64,000 bases of DNA from Drosophila persimilis (lineage: Eukaryota > Arthropoda > Insecta > Diptera > Drosophilidae), in contig NW_020825289.1 in NCBI RefSeq assembly GCF_003286085.1, forward strand, positions 5,270,001 through 5,334,000. Reading direction: 5' to 3'. The notes beneath the pieces were generated by a model. That model saw only the letters and a program-made list of their open reading frames with translations. It was not told the origin of the DNA and ran no database searches. Made by a program: the position numbers and the translations under genes. The stretch's first letter is position 1; each line of letters starts with the position of its first letter. Below, piece after piece: positions 49,056 to 63,024 of the stretch.

Positions 49056-49142
49056 GTGAGCAAAAAGCAATGTCACAATTTATGGCATTGTTGAGGCAAC
49101 ATGCACCTGCAGCAACAATGAAGCCGCTGCCACAAGCACTGC

Positions 49143-49164
49143 CGCACCGCACCGCACCGCACCG
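49143..49164. repeat. CCGCA pentamer repeat
   Basis: Four tandem copies of CCGCA. Confidence 0.85.
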
Positions 49165-49293
49165 GCGGCATGTTCACTGATCAGTTGTGATTTCTTTTTG
49201 CTGCTCGCGGGAAATCCTTATAAGCAAAATATGTTAACGAAGCATGAAAAGCACAAAAATTAAATTAAATCCAATAGCAGTAGCAGCAGCGAC

Positions 49294-49318
49294 GGTGGCG
49301 GTGGCGGTGGCGGTGGCA
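49294..49318. repeat. GGTGGC repeat
   Basis: About four hexamer units within a GGN-rich stretch. Confidence 0.8.
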
Positions 49319-52300
49319 GCCGCAACAGGAACCACCACAAAAAATTAGCCTACACCGCGGCGAGGCCTTTCCTTTCTAAAAAGCAAAAACAATTGAGCAA
49401 TCTCTATCTCTACGGCAGTCCCCTGCTCCTATTAACACATTAGAAGAGGCCACAAAACCCGGTGGCACCACGGGGAAGCAAGCACCACCGCTGCACCATG
49501 CTGCACACATCAGATCACGCACCTCGCCACCAGAGCGCCCCGGCCACGTCAAGGTTTTGCAGCTGTCAATAATGCAACTCCCGCCGTTTGATCAAGTGAA
49601 CCAAATTATTGTCTATATCCTTTAGCGCGATGGGGTAACCCCGATTCCAGGTTCCAGATGAAGAAAAGCCCAGTTTATTGGTTCCTAGGTGTGGGAATAC
49701 TTGAAGAATACTTGAAAGTATCTTTAAAGTTATTAAAGATACAGATACAGGGTAAAGTGGCCCCTCTTTTATGCTTTTAAAAACTGTGCATTCAATCCAC
49801 CAGATACATTCTTCTATCAATCTTCAAAATCTATTCTCAAATATAGTTTTATATCCGCCGGATCTCCCCTCATTGTCCGACGTAGGGAAGGGAGTTTCGA
49901 AGGCAGTTCCCTGCTTCCTGCAGATCCTTTTAATTGCGGCATTCGGTTATTAGGGTATAAAGGCTTTGGCCAATTGGTCAACGGTTTGCCTCGGCTTGTG
50001 GCAAGTTGCAAGTAGAAGTTGCTCTGCTTGCTGCTGCCACCGCTGCCGCCGTCTCAGTTAGCGCCAAGATTTATGTGATCCTTAAGATTTATTGGTTTAC
50101 GGCATTGTTGTTGCAATAAAAAACAACAACATTCATAAATTATCATTAAACGTTTAAATGTGACGCAGCAGCAGCAGCAGCTCTGGGGGCGCATATGCAG
50201 CATGCTGCTCGTTGTTCGCTGCACGTTGCGCGTTGCGCGTTGCAAGTTGCAAGCTCTGTTCTGGCCAGAGACAGAGAGAGTCTTTTGCTATCTTTATAAT
50301 GAGCCAAATGACATATTTATTTGTTGTAGCTGCAATCAGCGTTCAACCCGCTGCTCAGGTTGCATGCAATTTCTTTTGGCCGCACTCGCAGTCGATGTTG
50401 CAGTGGCAGCGGCAGTGGCAGTGGCAGTGGTAGTCTCCGTCTGGAGTCTAGACATGTGGCGCACCAGAGGTGACAGTTGATTGTCATTGTTGGCATATTA
50501 AAACAGGCTCACCGTCTGCACGCGCCGCCAACGATGGGCTGGGTTTAGGCCCAGTCCCGCTTGCAGTCCCACTTGCAGTCCCAGTCGCAGACCAAGACCC
50601 AGAAGGCCTCGACTCGACTCGACTCGACCCAGCCAGCCCGGCTAAACGGCGACAGCCACTGACAATTGACACTTTTGGCCGAGTCCCGGCCCTGAGCTTC
50701 CCTGCCTCTCTCCCTCCTTTGCTGCTGGTTTTTACGGACACAATTTCAAGTTGAACTTCAGCTAGCAATTTTGTATGCAATGTGTGCCTTAAACCTAAAG
50801 AAAATTGTGACAGACGAAGGGTTTCGAGCGAAGGTTAGAGCAGGGACTAAGGTACAGACGGGAGACTCCAAACGGAACGCACAGAAGATGGCAATGAAAG
50901 GATCGGAGCACACAGGAGAGCTCGGAACGGAGCAGGGATCGAAGAAACAAGACTACGATTTGTGATATGAATTGGAAGCAGAGCTGCGTAAAAGTCTAGG
51001 CCAAAGAAAAGGCAAAAGACCCCAGAGAAGACAATAACAACTGGAGGCAATAAAGAAAACAAACAGAGAACGGCCCCACGATGGGCCATAGACGGGGCCC
51101 GCATCCATAGGAAGGGGGCAGAAAAGGCCTGCACAAGCCAGGCTCAAACCCTTCTGGAGGCAACTTACCGATGCGACGCCTCTGCAGCAACAATCAGGCC
51201 TGGTCTCTGGCCGGGTCTTGGCCCCAGTCTTGGCCATGCAGGCCATGGCCAATGGCCACAGACAAAGTGCGTTAATAGCCAAGACACACATGGCCAAAAC
51301 ACCGCCTCTCCTCCCACCCCAACCCACCCCATCCTGCCCCTGAGCGGTAAGGGGAGTCCAGGACAAGCAGCTAGCGCGCCTTTTACAAATTTTTATTGAA
51401 AAATATTAAATTCTCATTAAGGCAGGAGAGGACCAAGCAGGTTCCCCCAATGTGTCCCGGCAGCAGCATCATTTTCCACACTCACACAGAGGAGGCTTCT
51501 CTGCACAGTTTTTTCTGCGGTTTTTCCTGAACGAACCCGAACCCCGAACCGAAGTTGGCGCGCGCTCGCATGCGCCGATAGACTCGCTTAGATAAAAGAT
51601 GATTTATGGGTTTTATGGTGTGATGGGAATTTTAATTTCCAGCATTTTTGCTTAACAAAATTAAACATGGTACGACTACCATGAGCGACAGCCACATAGG
51701 AGATGCTATAGGTATATGGATGCTAGAGATGGACGGGAGATGGTAGATGCTGGATGCTGGATGCTATCGAGAGGAGGGTATTTGGCTCTCGTATGGCTAT
51801 TTGGCTCTATTTGGGATCCGGCAATTGTCAAATGAGGCGACCGGGCGATCGAGCGACCTCCTCTATAGACGATTCCATTTTTAATTGAGCCAGAGCGCAC
51901 AGCATGTACCGCGGCAGCAGTGGCAGCAGCAGCAGCAGCAGCAGCCAGGCCATCTATCTGCTTGCAACGGACCAACTTGCAACAGACGGGCCGCTGTCCA
52001 TTATGCTCACTCACCTGTAAAATAAATGGCAAAACTGCCAAACACTTTGGTCCGCTGACAACTTGCAGTGCGACGAGACGAGAGGCGATGCGGAGCGGCT
52101 CCTTCCATCGTTCCAATTTGATGCAGAGGACAAGGATGAAGGGGCTGTGGATGGGGCACCCACTGCTGTGATCCGAGGTCCCTCTCTCTCTCTGAGGCAC
52201 AGTGCCGTCTGTTTACCGTTAGGTGTCAAAGATTTCATGCCCCATGTCGCAAACTAACGACACACAATCGATCACAAATCAAATGGACAGAAGCCACAGA

Positions 52301-53934
52301 GGCAGAGTTGGCCGCAGAGGCAGACCCGCAGTTGCCGCAGCGCAGTTGCCTCTGCTGCCTCCGTTGCGACAGTCATCCAAATGTGTCTCAAAAATCAGGC
52401 CGCGGCCAATGCAAAGCCGTTTCATAAATTGCACATGACCTGACGACCAGCAGCAGCCTGCAACTGCAACTGCAACAGCAACAGTAACAGCGGCAAGATG
52501 CAGCGGCAGCCAAAAGGCAGCAGAAAGGCATAACAATAAATTAAAAATGGATGTCGATGCCGATGTGGATGTGGATGTGGCTGTGGCTGTGGACTCGGAC
52601 TCCATGTGTGCTGTGCTGTGCCTCTTGCCGCAGACTCTAAAAACTGCAATCCTCAGACTTGGAACTCCTTCAATTTCAGCTTGGAATCGGATTTGGACTC
52701 AGATTCGGATTCGGTCTCGGGCTCTGGTCGATTTGGTTATGGGAGCACTCTTCTGTGTGATGGACAGCTGCCGACAGCAGCAGCCACACATCGTTCCCTC
52801 CCAAGGCTCCTCCATTCTCCAGTGTGTCCATGCGGGACACAGATCCCCTCCCGATCTATCCGACTCATTGATGGACAGAGCTTTGTCCGGTGCAAAGCAT
52901 TGGATCGCGACTTTATTGGTTTTTAATGATCTGCGCTGTGATTTTGAATGCTTATCCAAATGTATTTTGTAGATACGTGGTATGTGTGTGGATACCTCCC
53001 TATCGATGGAATGGATGCTTTGATTGGAGCTCTGCAGATCCCCCTTCGAAGGGAGTGTCGGCGTTCACTTGAATTTTCATTAATCCATTTGCGTTTCAAT
53101 TTCTCTGCCTTTATCGAGGTAAGCGCCGTTTCGACGAAGAAAAGATTTAGGTGCTGGCACCTGCAGGGCATTCATCGCGTCGATCAGTCTTAATTAACGC
53201 AACTTCTCACTTTATTTACTTTTACTCATTTGCATCCCGTTTGGGTCATTAAACCTGACCTCTCCCCAACCTAACAGCTATCGACCATTATCTCGGACCA
53301 TTCTCGGATCATAGTATCTGCTCCTCCCTCCCCTCAAAGTGCCAGTGGCAGTGGCAGTGGCAGCCTCGACGCAATATTGACCTGACCCAAGGCATATTAA
53401 TTAACCCAAAAAACCGGTCGGTTATATTTGTCTAACCTTTATGCTAAATGCGGTGACGGCAGACCCAGACGCAGACCCCAGCCGACTGCCAGTGTTTGGA
53501 ACGGCAGCCGTTTGGCTACTGTCCGTTGGGATGTACATACATATGTATTTGGTTATTAATTTACCTATAAATTGCCATGGCGTATACGTAATATTTCACA
53601 ATTGTGCCTTAATGACCGAAAGCGTTATTCATGCACTGATTTCCGCTGCAGGTGTCATCCAATCCCGATCTTAGCTGGAGCTCCATTGCTCTCACTCCCT
53701 GCTGTCGCCGGAGCAACCAGTTATGCGTATTAGCCAGCTTCAGCTTTAGCCATACTTCCAGTCTTGGCCTCAGCTACACTCCACCCCGTCAGTAGCTACA
53801 GCTCAGCTGCACAACCCTGCCCTGCCCGTTTCGCATTGAAATTACAAATGACGAGAAATTTGTCATCTTTATTATTGCAAACAACGCGCGCAATGCTCTG
53901 CGGCAACGTTGCACAGTCGACGACAAACGACAAA

Positions 53935-53956
53935 CGACGACGACGACGACGACGAC
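53935..53956. repeat. CGA triplet repeat
   Basis: Seven CGA units. They produce Asp-, Arg- or Val-rich chance frames on both strands. Confidence 0.85.
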
Positions 53957-54082
53957 ATCGACAATGCTCCCCTGGACAATTGCCGGGGAGTGCGTGCCAC
54001 GCCGCACACAAAGGCCGCAGCAGCAAAGCAGTTGCTGACAACTTGCCACACATCTTTGGGGAGCCGCCACCGGATCAGTGAA

Positions 54083-54122
54083 GGAGATGGAGATGGAGGA
54101 GGAGGAGGAGGAGGACGAGGAG
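54083..54122. repeat. GGA-rich purine repeat
   Basis: GGAGAT and GGA units over about 40 bp, purine-only on the plus strand. Confidence 0.8.
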
Positions 54123-54279
54123 GGAGCCTAACCACTTGGTTAGCCATTGCCCCATTGTGAGCTCAATTGATTTTTCATTCAAATGAAAATCCACAACGGA
54201 TTTGGCCACGGACCCCGTAATGAGCACAGTGTCCGCCGTACGTCTGCATATGGTACGAAAAAAACGTATTTGCTTTTCT

Positions 54280-55529
54280 TTTATTTAAAAAAATAATACA
54301 ATTTGTTTTGCTTTTTGTGTGTGTCTGTGTGTGTGTGTTTCTGGGAGTGTGCGTGGAGCTAAATCTACGATGACAGTTGGGACGCGGCAGAATGCTGTTG
54401 GGATTAGGAAGGAAGCAAGGAATACAGTGCGTTTCATAAGTCTCGCGAAGACGGGTACTTAAAGAAATGCATATGTTATAGAAAGGATTTGATTCAAAGA
54501 AAGGGTATATCTTCAAAGGGGAAAAGAGGGAAAATGGGGAAATTATACAATTATACAAAAGTTGAAGAAACATCAAATAAAGTGGTTGATAAAATAGTCT
54601 TTGAAGGAATGTAGTCCGTTTTACCCATCAAAGTGAATCTAACACTTATTTCTCATAGCTTTGAAACGCTAGGCATACAAAAATACAAAAAATTGAACTC
54701 CCTTCTCTGGAATTGCCCCACCAATCCACCATTAGCTATCCACCCTTGTTCTCCATTAACTCTCATATCATATGCGTATAGTGTATAGTACAAAATGTGT
54801 TTAGTAGGTATATCCTATATATGAGAGAATTTCTATTTATATAAATATATTGCTTTGCTTGGCTTCTTCTGGTTTTTGTGCCTCTTTTGTGTCGCTTGTT
54901 TTTTGTTTGTATTTGTTTCTCTTTTGTTTTGTGTGGTATACGAGTATAAAATTTTCTACTTAATAACCAATAAAAAATTTCATCTAAAATTAGTTAAAAT
55001 TCGCCTTACCAAGTATATCTAGATCTACATATGTATGTATATATATACACGCAAGTTGCTAGCACCAATCCAAAACTATCTGTATATATAATCTGTATGA
55101 TCGTACGAAACTACGATTATATGGATATGTTCTACGAGTATTCATATGTGTGTACGAGTAGTAGGTTTACAAATCCATTCGTAACTTGGCTTCTGAAGGC
55201 AATTGTCTCTGGGTTGTGAATACGTGAATGAATTTTACAAATTCTTCAGCTCTAGAACTATGGATACCCTATAAATAGATTGGGCTTTGAGCCCGCTTAC
55301 CACTAAATTGAGCTACTTAGGCAATATGGAAAATGTGTAAAATCTGGTCTCAGTTAATGAACAATGGAAAGCGATTCGTGTGTGAATATAAATAGTCAAG
55401 AGCGAGCAGCACCTTCGATGAGTATTCTCGGCGTCTATATAGATATGTTTTGTATGCACTATATGTATATATGTATGGCCAGATCGGCAGTCACAATCCT
55501 CATTCCCTTCTGCCCTTCTGCCCTTCTGC
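54280..55529 (-). other. Probable 3' UTR of luna
   Basis: AT-rich sequence downstream of the luna stop codon, ending at a minus-strand AATAAA (54,285-54,280) that could be the polyadenylation signal. The minus strand contains TGTATATA near 55,050-55,031, a match to the Pumilio binding core, as well as several TATA runs. The first bases after the stop are a GCAGAAGGG repeat. The extent of the UTR is inference. Confidence 0.4.

Positions 55530-55530
<1 letters not shown>
55504..55530. repeat. CTTCTGCCC repeat touching the luna stop codon
   Basis: Three 9 bp units on the plus strand. In luna's sense this is GCAGAAGGG repeated immediately after the TGA. Confidence 0.8.
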
Positions 55531-56637
<1,107 letters not shown>

Positions 56638-59600
56638 CTGCAATGGAATGGAATGGGGGGAAGAAAACCAATTGAGATTCGGTTAACAAAATGGCCAAAA
56701 TGGTCGTCGACTGGCGGGAGAGCGACTTTATGGCCGCGAATGCCTAATGAGACTCGTAAATGAACCACTGACTGACTGGCTGCCCCGTCTATATAGGCAG
56801 AGTACTCGTACAACCTACTGCCAGCCACAGAGGATCAGGCAACTGCAACAGCCACAGCATCCCAGAGACTCTCCGTGTGGAACACTTTGCCTTGTCAGTT
56901 AGGAGTTTTTACACAATTTCCTAATTTCGTTTGGCCGCCTCATTGCATCAAAAACGTTTGCATGTCGCGTATTTTATGGCCGACAGACAGCCAAGACTGC
57001 GACGGACAGCGAATCCGTGCAGTCGTGATCCATTTAACCTGTACTTCAACCAGACGACGACTGCCAGTTGCGGCTGCCAGTTGCAGTGGCACCCGGGCCC
57101 CAAGACTCGGGACAAGTGTGTCGATTTTGGCGCCCGCGACATCAACATCAATTGCGGCGGCAGCTGCTGCTGCTGACTGCCAGCCGTTCGTTCCTTCCTC
57201 TACCCCTACCTTTACCACTCTTGCTACCGACAGTAGTCCGCTATGTATGTACCTTCCTCGAAGGGTGCCCCGGCCACTAGAGTCATATAAAAGTTTGCTC
57301 AATTCTCGCTTCTGGGCTACTGCTGCTGCTCCACTTGGCCACTTGGCCACTTGTCTTGGGTCGCCGCACAACCGGGCCAGCAGGGGGGTAGGGGGTAGAG
57401 GCAGGGCCGCCTTTGCTTATTTTTCTTCACTTTTTCTCTTACTTTTTGTTGAAAACCACAAGTGATTCTCAGCGCTTGTTTTACTAGGCCTTAAGTAATC
57501 GATAATTGACAGTCGCAGCAGAGCTGTATCGCTCATTACCCCGAAGGTTTACGAAGATCAAATTGCTAGTCAGAATATTTACGTAGTTGCCAAGTTTGCA
57601 TGTGATTTTCTTTGCCCCTTCATCTTCGATTATTTCGATGTGGGGCACGCCCATTGATGGTTGAGTGCGCTGGCTTGAGTCACGCATGATCATTATAAAT
57701 GTGCCTAACCTTGCGACTAAGCAAATAAATATTGTGTGAACTTCATTTAGAACTGATTTTCTTTAACCTTCAACCCGTGGCTGCTCCTTCCTTCTTTTTG
57801 TGACGCTCTCTCTATTGTTGCGCTCTCTTCTGCTCATCTATTCTGTTAATTTGATAATCCTCCCATGAAAACAACAAGAAACGATACATTGTGCATATTC
57901 CTCAACCCAAAACGATTCTTCTATGATTTATGATCAATTTTCTCTCATATTCAGTTGCTCTTCTCGACCATCGTGTGTACTGTGCGTAACAGTGTGTCTA
58001 AAAGTGTGCGAAATCTTGCAAATTATAAGCCACAATCTACAGTTGAGAGGTATTTATAATTTATTCTTATAAACCCCCCCCTCATACCCCCTCGGGTTCT
58101 CGGGCTTTCCTGGTTAGCACATTCAATTTTCACTTGCTTTTTGCCCGCTTCTTGACGTTTCTTTCCCGTGTGGATCTCGTTTGTCAGTGGGGCTAAGACA
58201 AAGCAGCGAAAGAAAGAAAAACGAGGAAAAAGCGAACTGTACAAGTGACCCAGGCTTAAGTGCTTTGTCAAGCCTGCAACTATATATGACCGAGGGCCAC
58301 AAGACCCAGTCGGAACTGACCGGAGATCTCTCCCTCTCTCTGGGTCCCTGGCTTGCTGTGAAGTGAGTGCTGTTTCTGGGGTTGGGACTGGTCCGTTGGT
58401 CCGATGGTCCGATGGTCCGCCGCTTGTTTCTTAGCCTCAAGTGCTTCGAGTGCGTTGCGACTGTCTACACATGTGTACCAGGTCTCTGTTGATGCATTTG
58501 TAATTTCCATGCCAGAGAGCGTTTTGTTTCCCCAGCACCCAGTACCCAGCACCCAAGCAGCCAAGCTTCAGGTCGCCCAAGGTAGCAACAGACCCAAAGA
58601 GGGGCTTGAGGTTGAGATCCGTTAACTTGGCCCAGACCAGGTCCGAGTCCGAGCCCGGGCCCAGGTCCGAGCGCGTTATTAAAATTGATGGCATTTAATT
58701 GAACTGGCCATCAACGTCAGCCCACAGTGCAGTGCTTTGGAGTTGAGGTTGAGTCTTTCTGTTTCTGTTGCTGTTTCTGTTGCTGTGCCCCATTTGCAAT
58801 TGCGCCTGCCTCCCTGGAAATGGTAGGGAAGGGAAGGGTAGCTGGTAGGCTGGAAGGCTGGATGGGTAGCTGCCGCAACAGTGGCTTATGGGCCCAGCTT
58901 TAGCACCAGCTCGCTCTGTATGCTGCATGCTGTATGCTAATGCGCATTATGTGGCAACTCTGTCTGTCATATATTTCTCGTCTCTCAAACGGCCATTCTC
59001 CAGCGAATATATCCCAGTGAATGTTTCCCTATGTCTCAGTGTGTGTAATCACCGCTTTTACCAAAATGCACACGCTGACTTCATATTTCTGCCAATTTAG
59101 CAGCAACATCGGTGGGGCAACTGTGAAACGATGGAGTGGGGCAACGGTGCAACCATCAGGCGGTGCACCACCAGGCGACCCAGAGATTCGAAATCACACT
59201 TGTGCCTATTGCCAAAGTGGTGCAATAAAAAAAGTGAATGTTGCCCCCGAGTGGCGATGCTATATAGACAGGCTCCTCCATCTCGGGATCCTTTGGCGCG
59301 TCTTCAAATGGTCGTCGCGTTGCGTCGCCTCGTATCGTATCTGGCCATAAACTGCTCATTTGACTCTGCCAGATTTACGCTGGCTACCTCCCAGACTGCC
59401 TCTCTATATCTAGCTAGATTGGATCTCCTCTCCAACCCTCTCCAGATAGCTAGATCTCCACCCCTCCGACCCTCGCTGCGTACTGGGACGTGCCGCCCCA
59501 CAAGCATTCGCACTCGCCGTCGCAGCGATAATTATGATGAGACGAGATCGTACCAAGACCAAGAAAAGTCATTGCTCAAGCGGGGGGTACACAGTGGAAC

Positions 59601-61809
59601 CTCTTTTCAAGGATTTCGTTTATCGATCTGGGTTTCCAAGAGAGAGTAGAACAAATGGAAGCTTGCCTATGATTTCTGAGCTTCCATTTTCCTAAGGGTA
59701 GGACAGATGTTATAGGACCCCACGACAACAATAGTTAATTAAGAACCCCTGCTTCTGGCCGCCATTGCTGGAGAGCTCATTAGAACTTCAATCCCGTCCT
59801 CCCTTGTCCCACTGTGCTGCACCGTCCAACAGCGTGTGTGCGGTGTGTGCAATGCAATGCGGATCTCGCACCAAATGCGACTGCAAGACTTGCAACTGTG
59901 GAAGCAAGAAAAACCGAACACAGGGCGAGTGAGGATAGAAGGTAGAAGAGACAGGGAGAGAAGGGAAGAGAAGAGAAAATACCCACCCGAACAATAAATT
60001 ACAGAAACAGTTGATAGGGTTTAATGTGCACTTGGTGTGCGATTGGTTATAATTGACAGTTCGCTTGGCTGAAGCTTGACTCGGGCCTAGCCGGGTCTCC
60101 GGTCTCCGGTCCCCGGTCCCGGGTCTGAGTCTCAGTCCGAGCTCTCGCTCTCGCTGTCGATGGCGACGTGCTTGGCCAAGCGCACCACCAAAGCACCAAA
60201 GCACCACACAGCACCATCGTGTGTTACGTTTGCAGCCACTTAATTGCCAGGCGCGCGCGCACTCGCTTACTTTGATTTACTATTTGATTTTTGATTTTTA
60301 TATAAAACTGTCGTATTTAAGTTATAATTATGAAACAACATGGCGCATGAGCACTGGCAATACTGGCTGTACGGCGTATCCGTATTTCGCTTTCGCACTC
60401 GCATTTTGGCCTCGGATTCGCAGCCGCCAATGGGATGGGATGGGATTCTGCAATTTTCACACATGAAAATGAAACGTTGCGTTGCTGGCTTTCTGGGCCA
60501 CCACATCGTTTGACCAACTTCGAGGCTGACCGCATCGGATCGGATCGGATGGGCCACCGCGAGTCGCATTGAATTTATGGCATTGCGCATACGCCGTGGG
60601 GCAGCCGCAGGCTAAAATCCCCCTTTATATACCCTCTGCAATTGCTGTGGCCACAGCTTTTTGTTTTAGCCATTTTTCACACTCTGCGGGCGTCTTTTGA
60701 ACCTTGAAATAAAAGTTTTCCCACACTGCACACTGAACACCGAACACCACGGCAAGGCATTTCGATTTTCCTTTTGGCGGCTGCCATGCCATGCCTTAGC
60801 GTACTTTACCTTACCTTATACCTGCCTTCTGCCTGCTGCCCGCAGCCTGCCTGTTTGCCTAGTGCCTGGCTAATCCAGCGCCTGTTTCCCAGAGAGCCCA
60901 AAATGGTAACAGACGTAGACTTTGTGGCAGCAGGGAAAAAAGCTAATGAGCAACAACAGCAGCCGAAGCCGCAGCCGCAGCGGCAAATGCAAACTGCACC
61001 TGCCAAAGAGAGCCACAGAGCCAAATAAAAGGAGGCACTAGGAGAAATAAAATGAAGTCAGGAATGACGAAGATGAAATGCCCTTTCGTTATCTGATCAG
61101 TCAAAAATTGCCCTAAATTAATAATACTATTCTATGTCATTCCACAATTAAAGCTGTTCTATAGCAAAGGAGAAATAGATTTCCTCCATAAAATCGATCG
61201 AATCACTTATCGTTTATTAACTTTCCTTAATATGGAAATATCCTAATTTCCTATTGACAACCTAAAAATTTCTTCGCTCTTTGTTATCCCCAACAATCTC
61301 TGAATTCTGTAATGCCTTACACTCCTTTAGCGTATTATAAATTTTCAGCGAGGGCTGCCCACAACAAAATCAGCAAACAGCATCGCCAAGACGTTGGCGG
61401 CGCTTCGTTAGTGGCTGCCGTTGGTCCCTCTCCCTGTCTCTGTCCCTCAGTGTAGCTGTCCCTCCTTCGCACCCACTGTATCTGTGAGTGTGTTTATTTT
61501 TTTGTTGATTTGTTTTTTATGAGCAAATTGTGCAAATATCTTAGAGCCGGCAGAAAAACGCTGACAACTAGATAAATTTAAATGAATTTCTGAGACTCAT
61601 AAGCTGACAGCGAAATGGTCGATCAGAGTCGTGTGTCGTGTGTTTGGGGGCATGCCTCGGATGGAGTTCTTGATCAAAAGGCGGTAGCCAGATCAAGAGA
61701 GCAAAAAAGCGACCAACATTTAATTGTTTTTACTACCAATTATGTATTTGTCAAGTTAATTGGTATGTCAACGCAACTAGTTTTTAGACCAGTGCAGCTG
61801 TAGACCAGG

Positions 61810-61861
61810 CTTCAGCCTCAGCCTCAGCTTCAGTTCCAGCTTCAGCTCCAGCTCCAGCTCT
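61810..61861. repeat. CAGCCT/CAGCTC hexamer repeat
   Basis: About eight imperfect hexamers, CAGCYT grading into CAGCTC, similar to the array at 48,279. Confidence 0.8.
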
Positions 61862-62306
61862 GGCTGTATCTGGAGTCATCAAAGCTGACCACCGCCAGCG
61901 GAGCAAACGCCTGACGCATTGTCAATAAGCTGACGACGAGGTACGGACATGGACACAGAGACACAGAGAGCGAAGATACAAAAGCAATGCCAATCATGCA
62001 GGCATTTTACACCATGCCTTGGTCTCGGATGCCGCCGCCGTCGTCGTCTAATCCAAAAAAGCCAGAGATCCAGTGAGCTAGCGAGCCAGATCCCCATTCA
62101 GAGCCAGGCAACACCAAGAGCCAAGCGAATGCGAAGGCGAAGGTGTGAAATAGTTGGACCCGGACCAAACCATGCCTCACAACGCCGCACCTCTTCGCAT
62201 CGCACCTCATCCACACCTCATCGCCCAACCGGACTCGTTTCAGGCAGCTTCGCTTGTCGCCATTGATTGTCAGCGCGTGTTCTCTCCCAGCCAAAGACGA
62301 TGGCGT

Positions 62307-62337
62307 TGATGGATGGATGGATGGATGGATGGATGGT
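62307..62337. repeat. GGAT tetranucleotide repeat
   Basis: About seven GGAT units. Confidence 0.9.
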
Positions 62338-62993
62338 CAGCACTGGGGCCTGTCCCAGCGAGGAAGAGGGAAGCTCTGGCCTGCTCTGGAGTCGTCGTCC
62401 CCCGCCCCTACTCTGACTTATCGCTTGATCTGTGAGTGCTTAACAAATGCTTTACGCTAATGACAATTTTGTTATACATTTTATGCATGCACATACAGAC
62501 ACAGACGCAGACAGAAGCAGAGCGCGGGCCCAAGCACAGGCACGAGTACGGGCACACGGCGTATACGCAATGTCCGTGTCGCTGTCGTTGTCGATGTCCA
62601 TGTCGATGACGATCACGCTCACTATGATGATGGTGATGATGATGATCGGACTTAAGGATGGGGATATGTCGATGGCGTGGATGCGTGTGCGATAAGGCGA
62701 CGGCAGCCACTGTCGATGGACAAGCCGATAAATAAATTTATGCACAAGCCCGACGAGGCGTAAAATGCGCAATTTGATTTAATGCCCATGTGTGTGTTTG
62801 TACTCGTACTCGTATATCTGTGTGCATTGATAATCGATTTATGGTGTGTGAAGTTTGTTTCCTTTACTTTTGCATTTTTTGTGCCTACTCTGCTGCTGCT
62901 GCTGCGATTCTTTCTCTCTTGGTCGTTTTTTTGTGTCATTGCTAATTGTGTACAAATATGGACAAAAGCGTGGACACGGCCTCTGCGAAGGCG

Positions 62994-63024
62994 AAGTCGC
63001 AGTCGCAGTCACAGTCGCAGTCGA
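62994..63024. repeat. GTCGCA hexamer repeat
   Basis: Five units, one with CACA in place of CGCA. Confidence 0.8.

Larger units (their letters stand above)
45581..54279. other. Noncoding DNA between F-box locus and luna 3' end
   Basis: No gene is firmly supported. It is rich in simple repeats: CAA (47,194-47,215), GA (47,402-47,440), CCAGCT (48,279-48,310), GT (48,438-48,463), CT/GA inverted tracts (48,989-49,055), CCGCA (49,143-49,164), GGTGGC (49,294-49,318), GGCAGT near 50,400-50,433, GACTC near 50,606-50,628, CGA (53,935-53,956) and GGA (54,083-54,122). A minus-strand 102-codon frame at 45,687-45,995 has a partly coding-like middle but no clear splice partners. Confidence 0.45.

Noticed and set aside
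53909..54160. Poly-Asp/poly-Gly frame
   Set aside because: Pure translation of CGA and GGA microsatellites.
56638..56698. Alternative luna start at an ATG inside the intron ([11 protein letters not shown]...)
   Set aside because: The segment is pyrimidine-rich sequence leading to a clear CATTGCAG acceptor and reads as intron.
59131..59649. 172-codon plus-strand frame
   Set aside because: Arg/Ser/Leu-rich, low-information translation of repeat-like DNA inside the probable luna intron.
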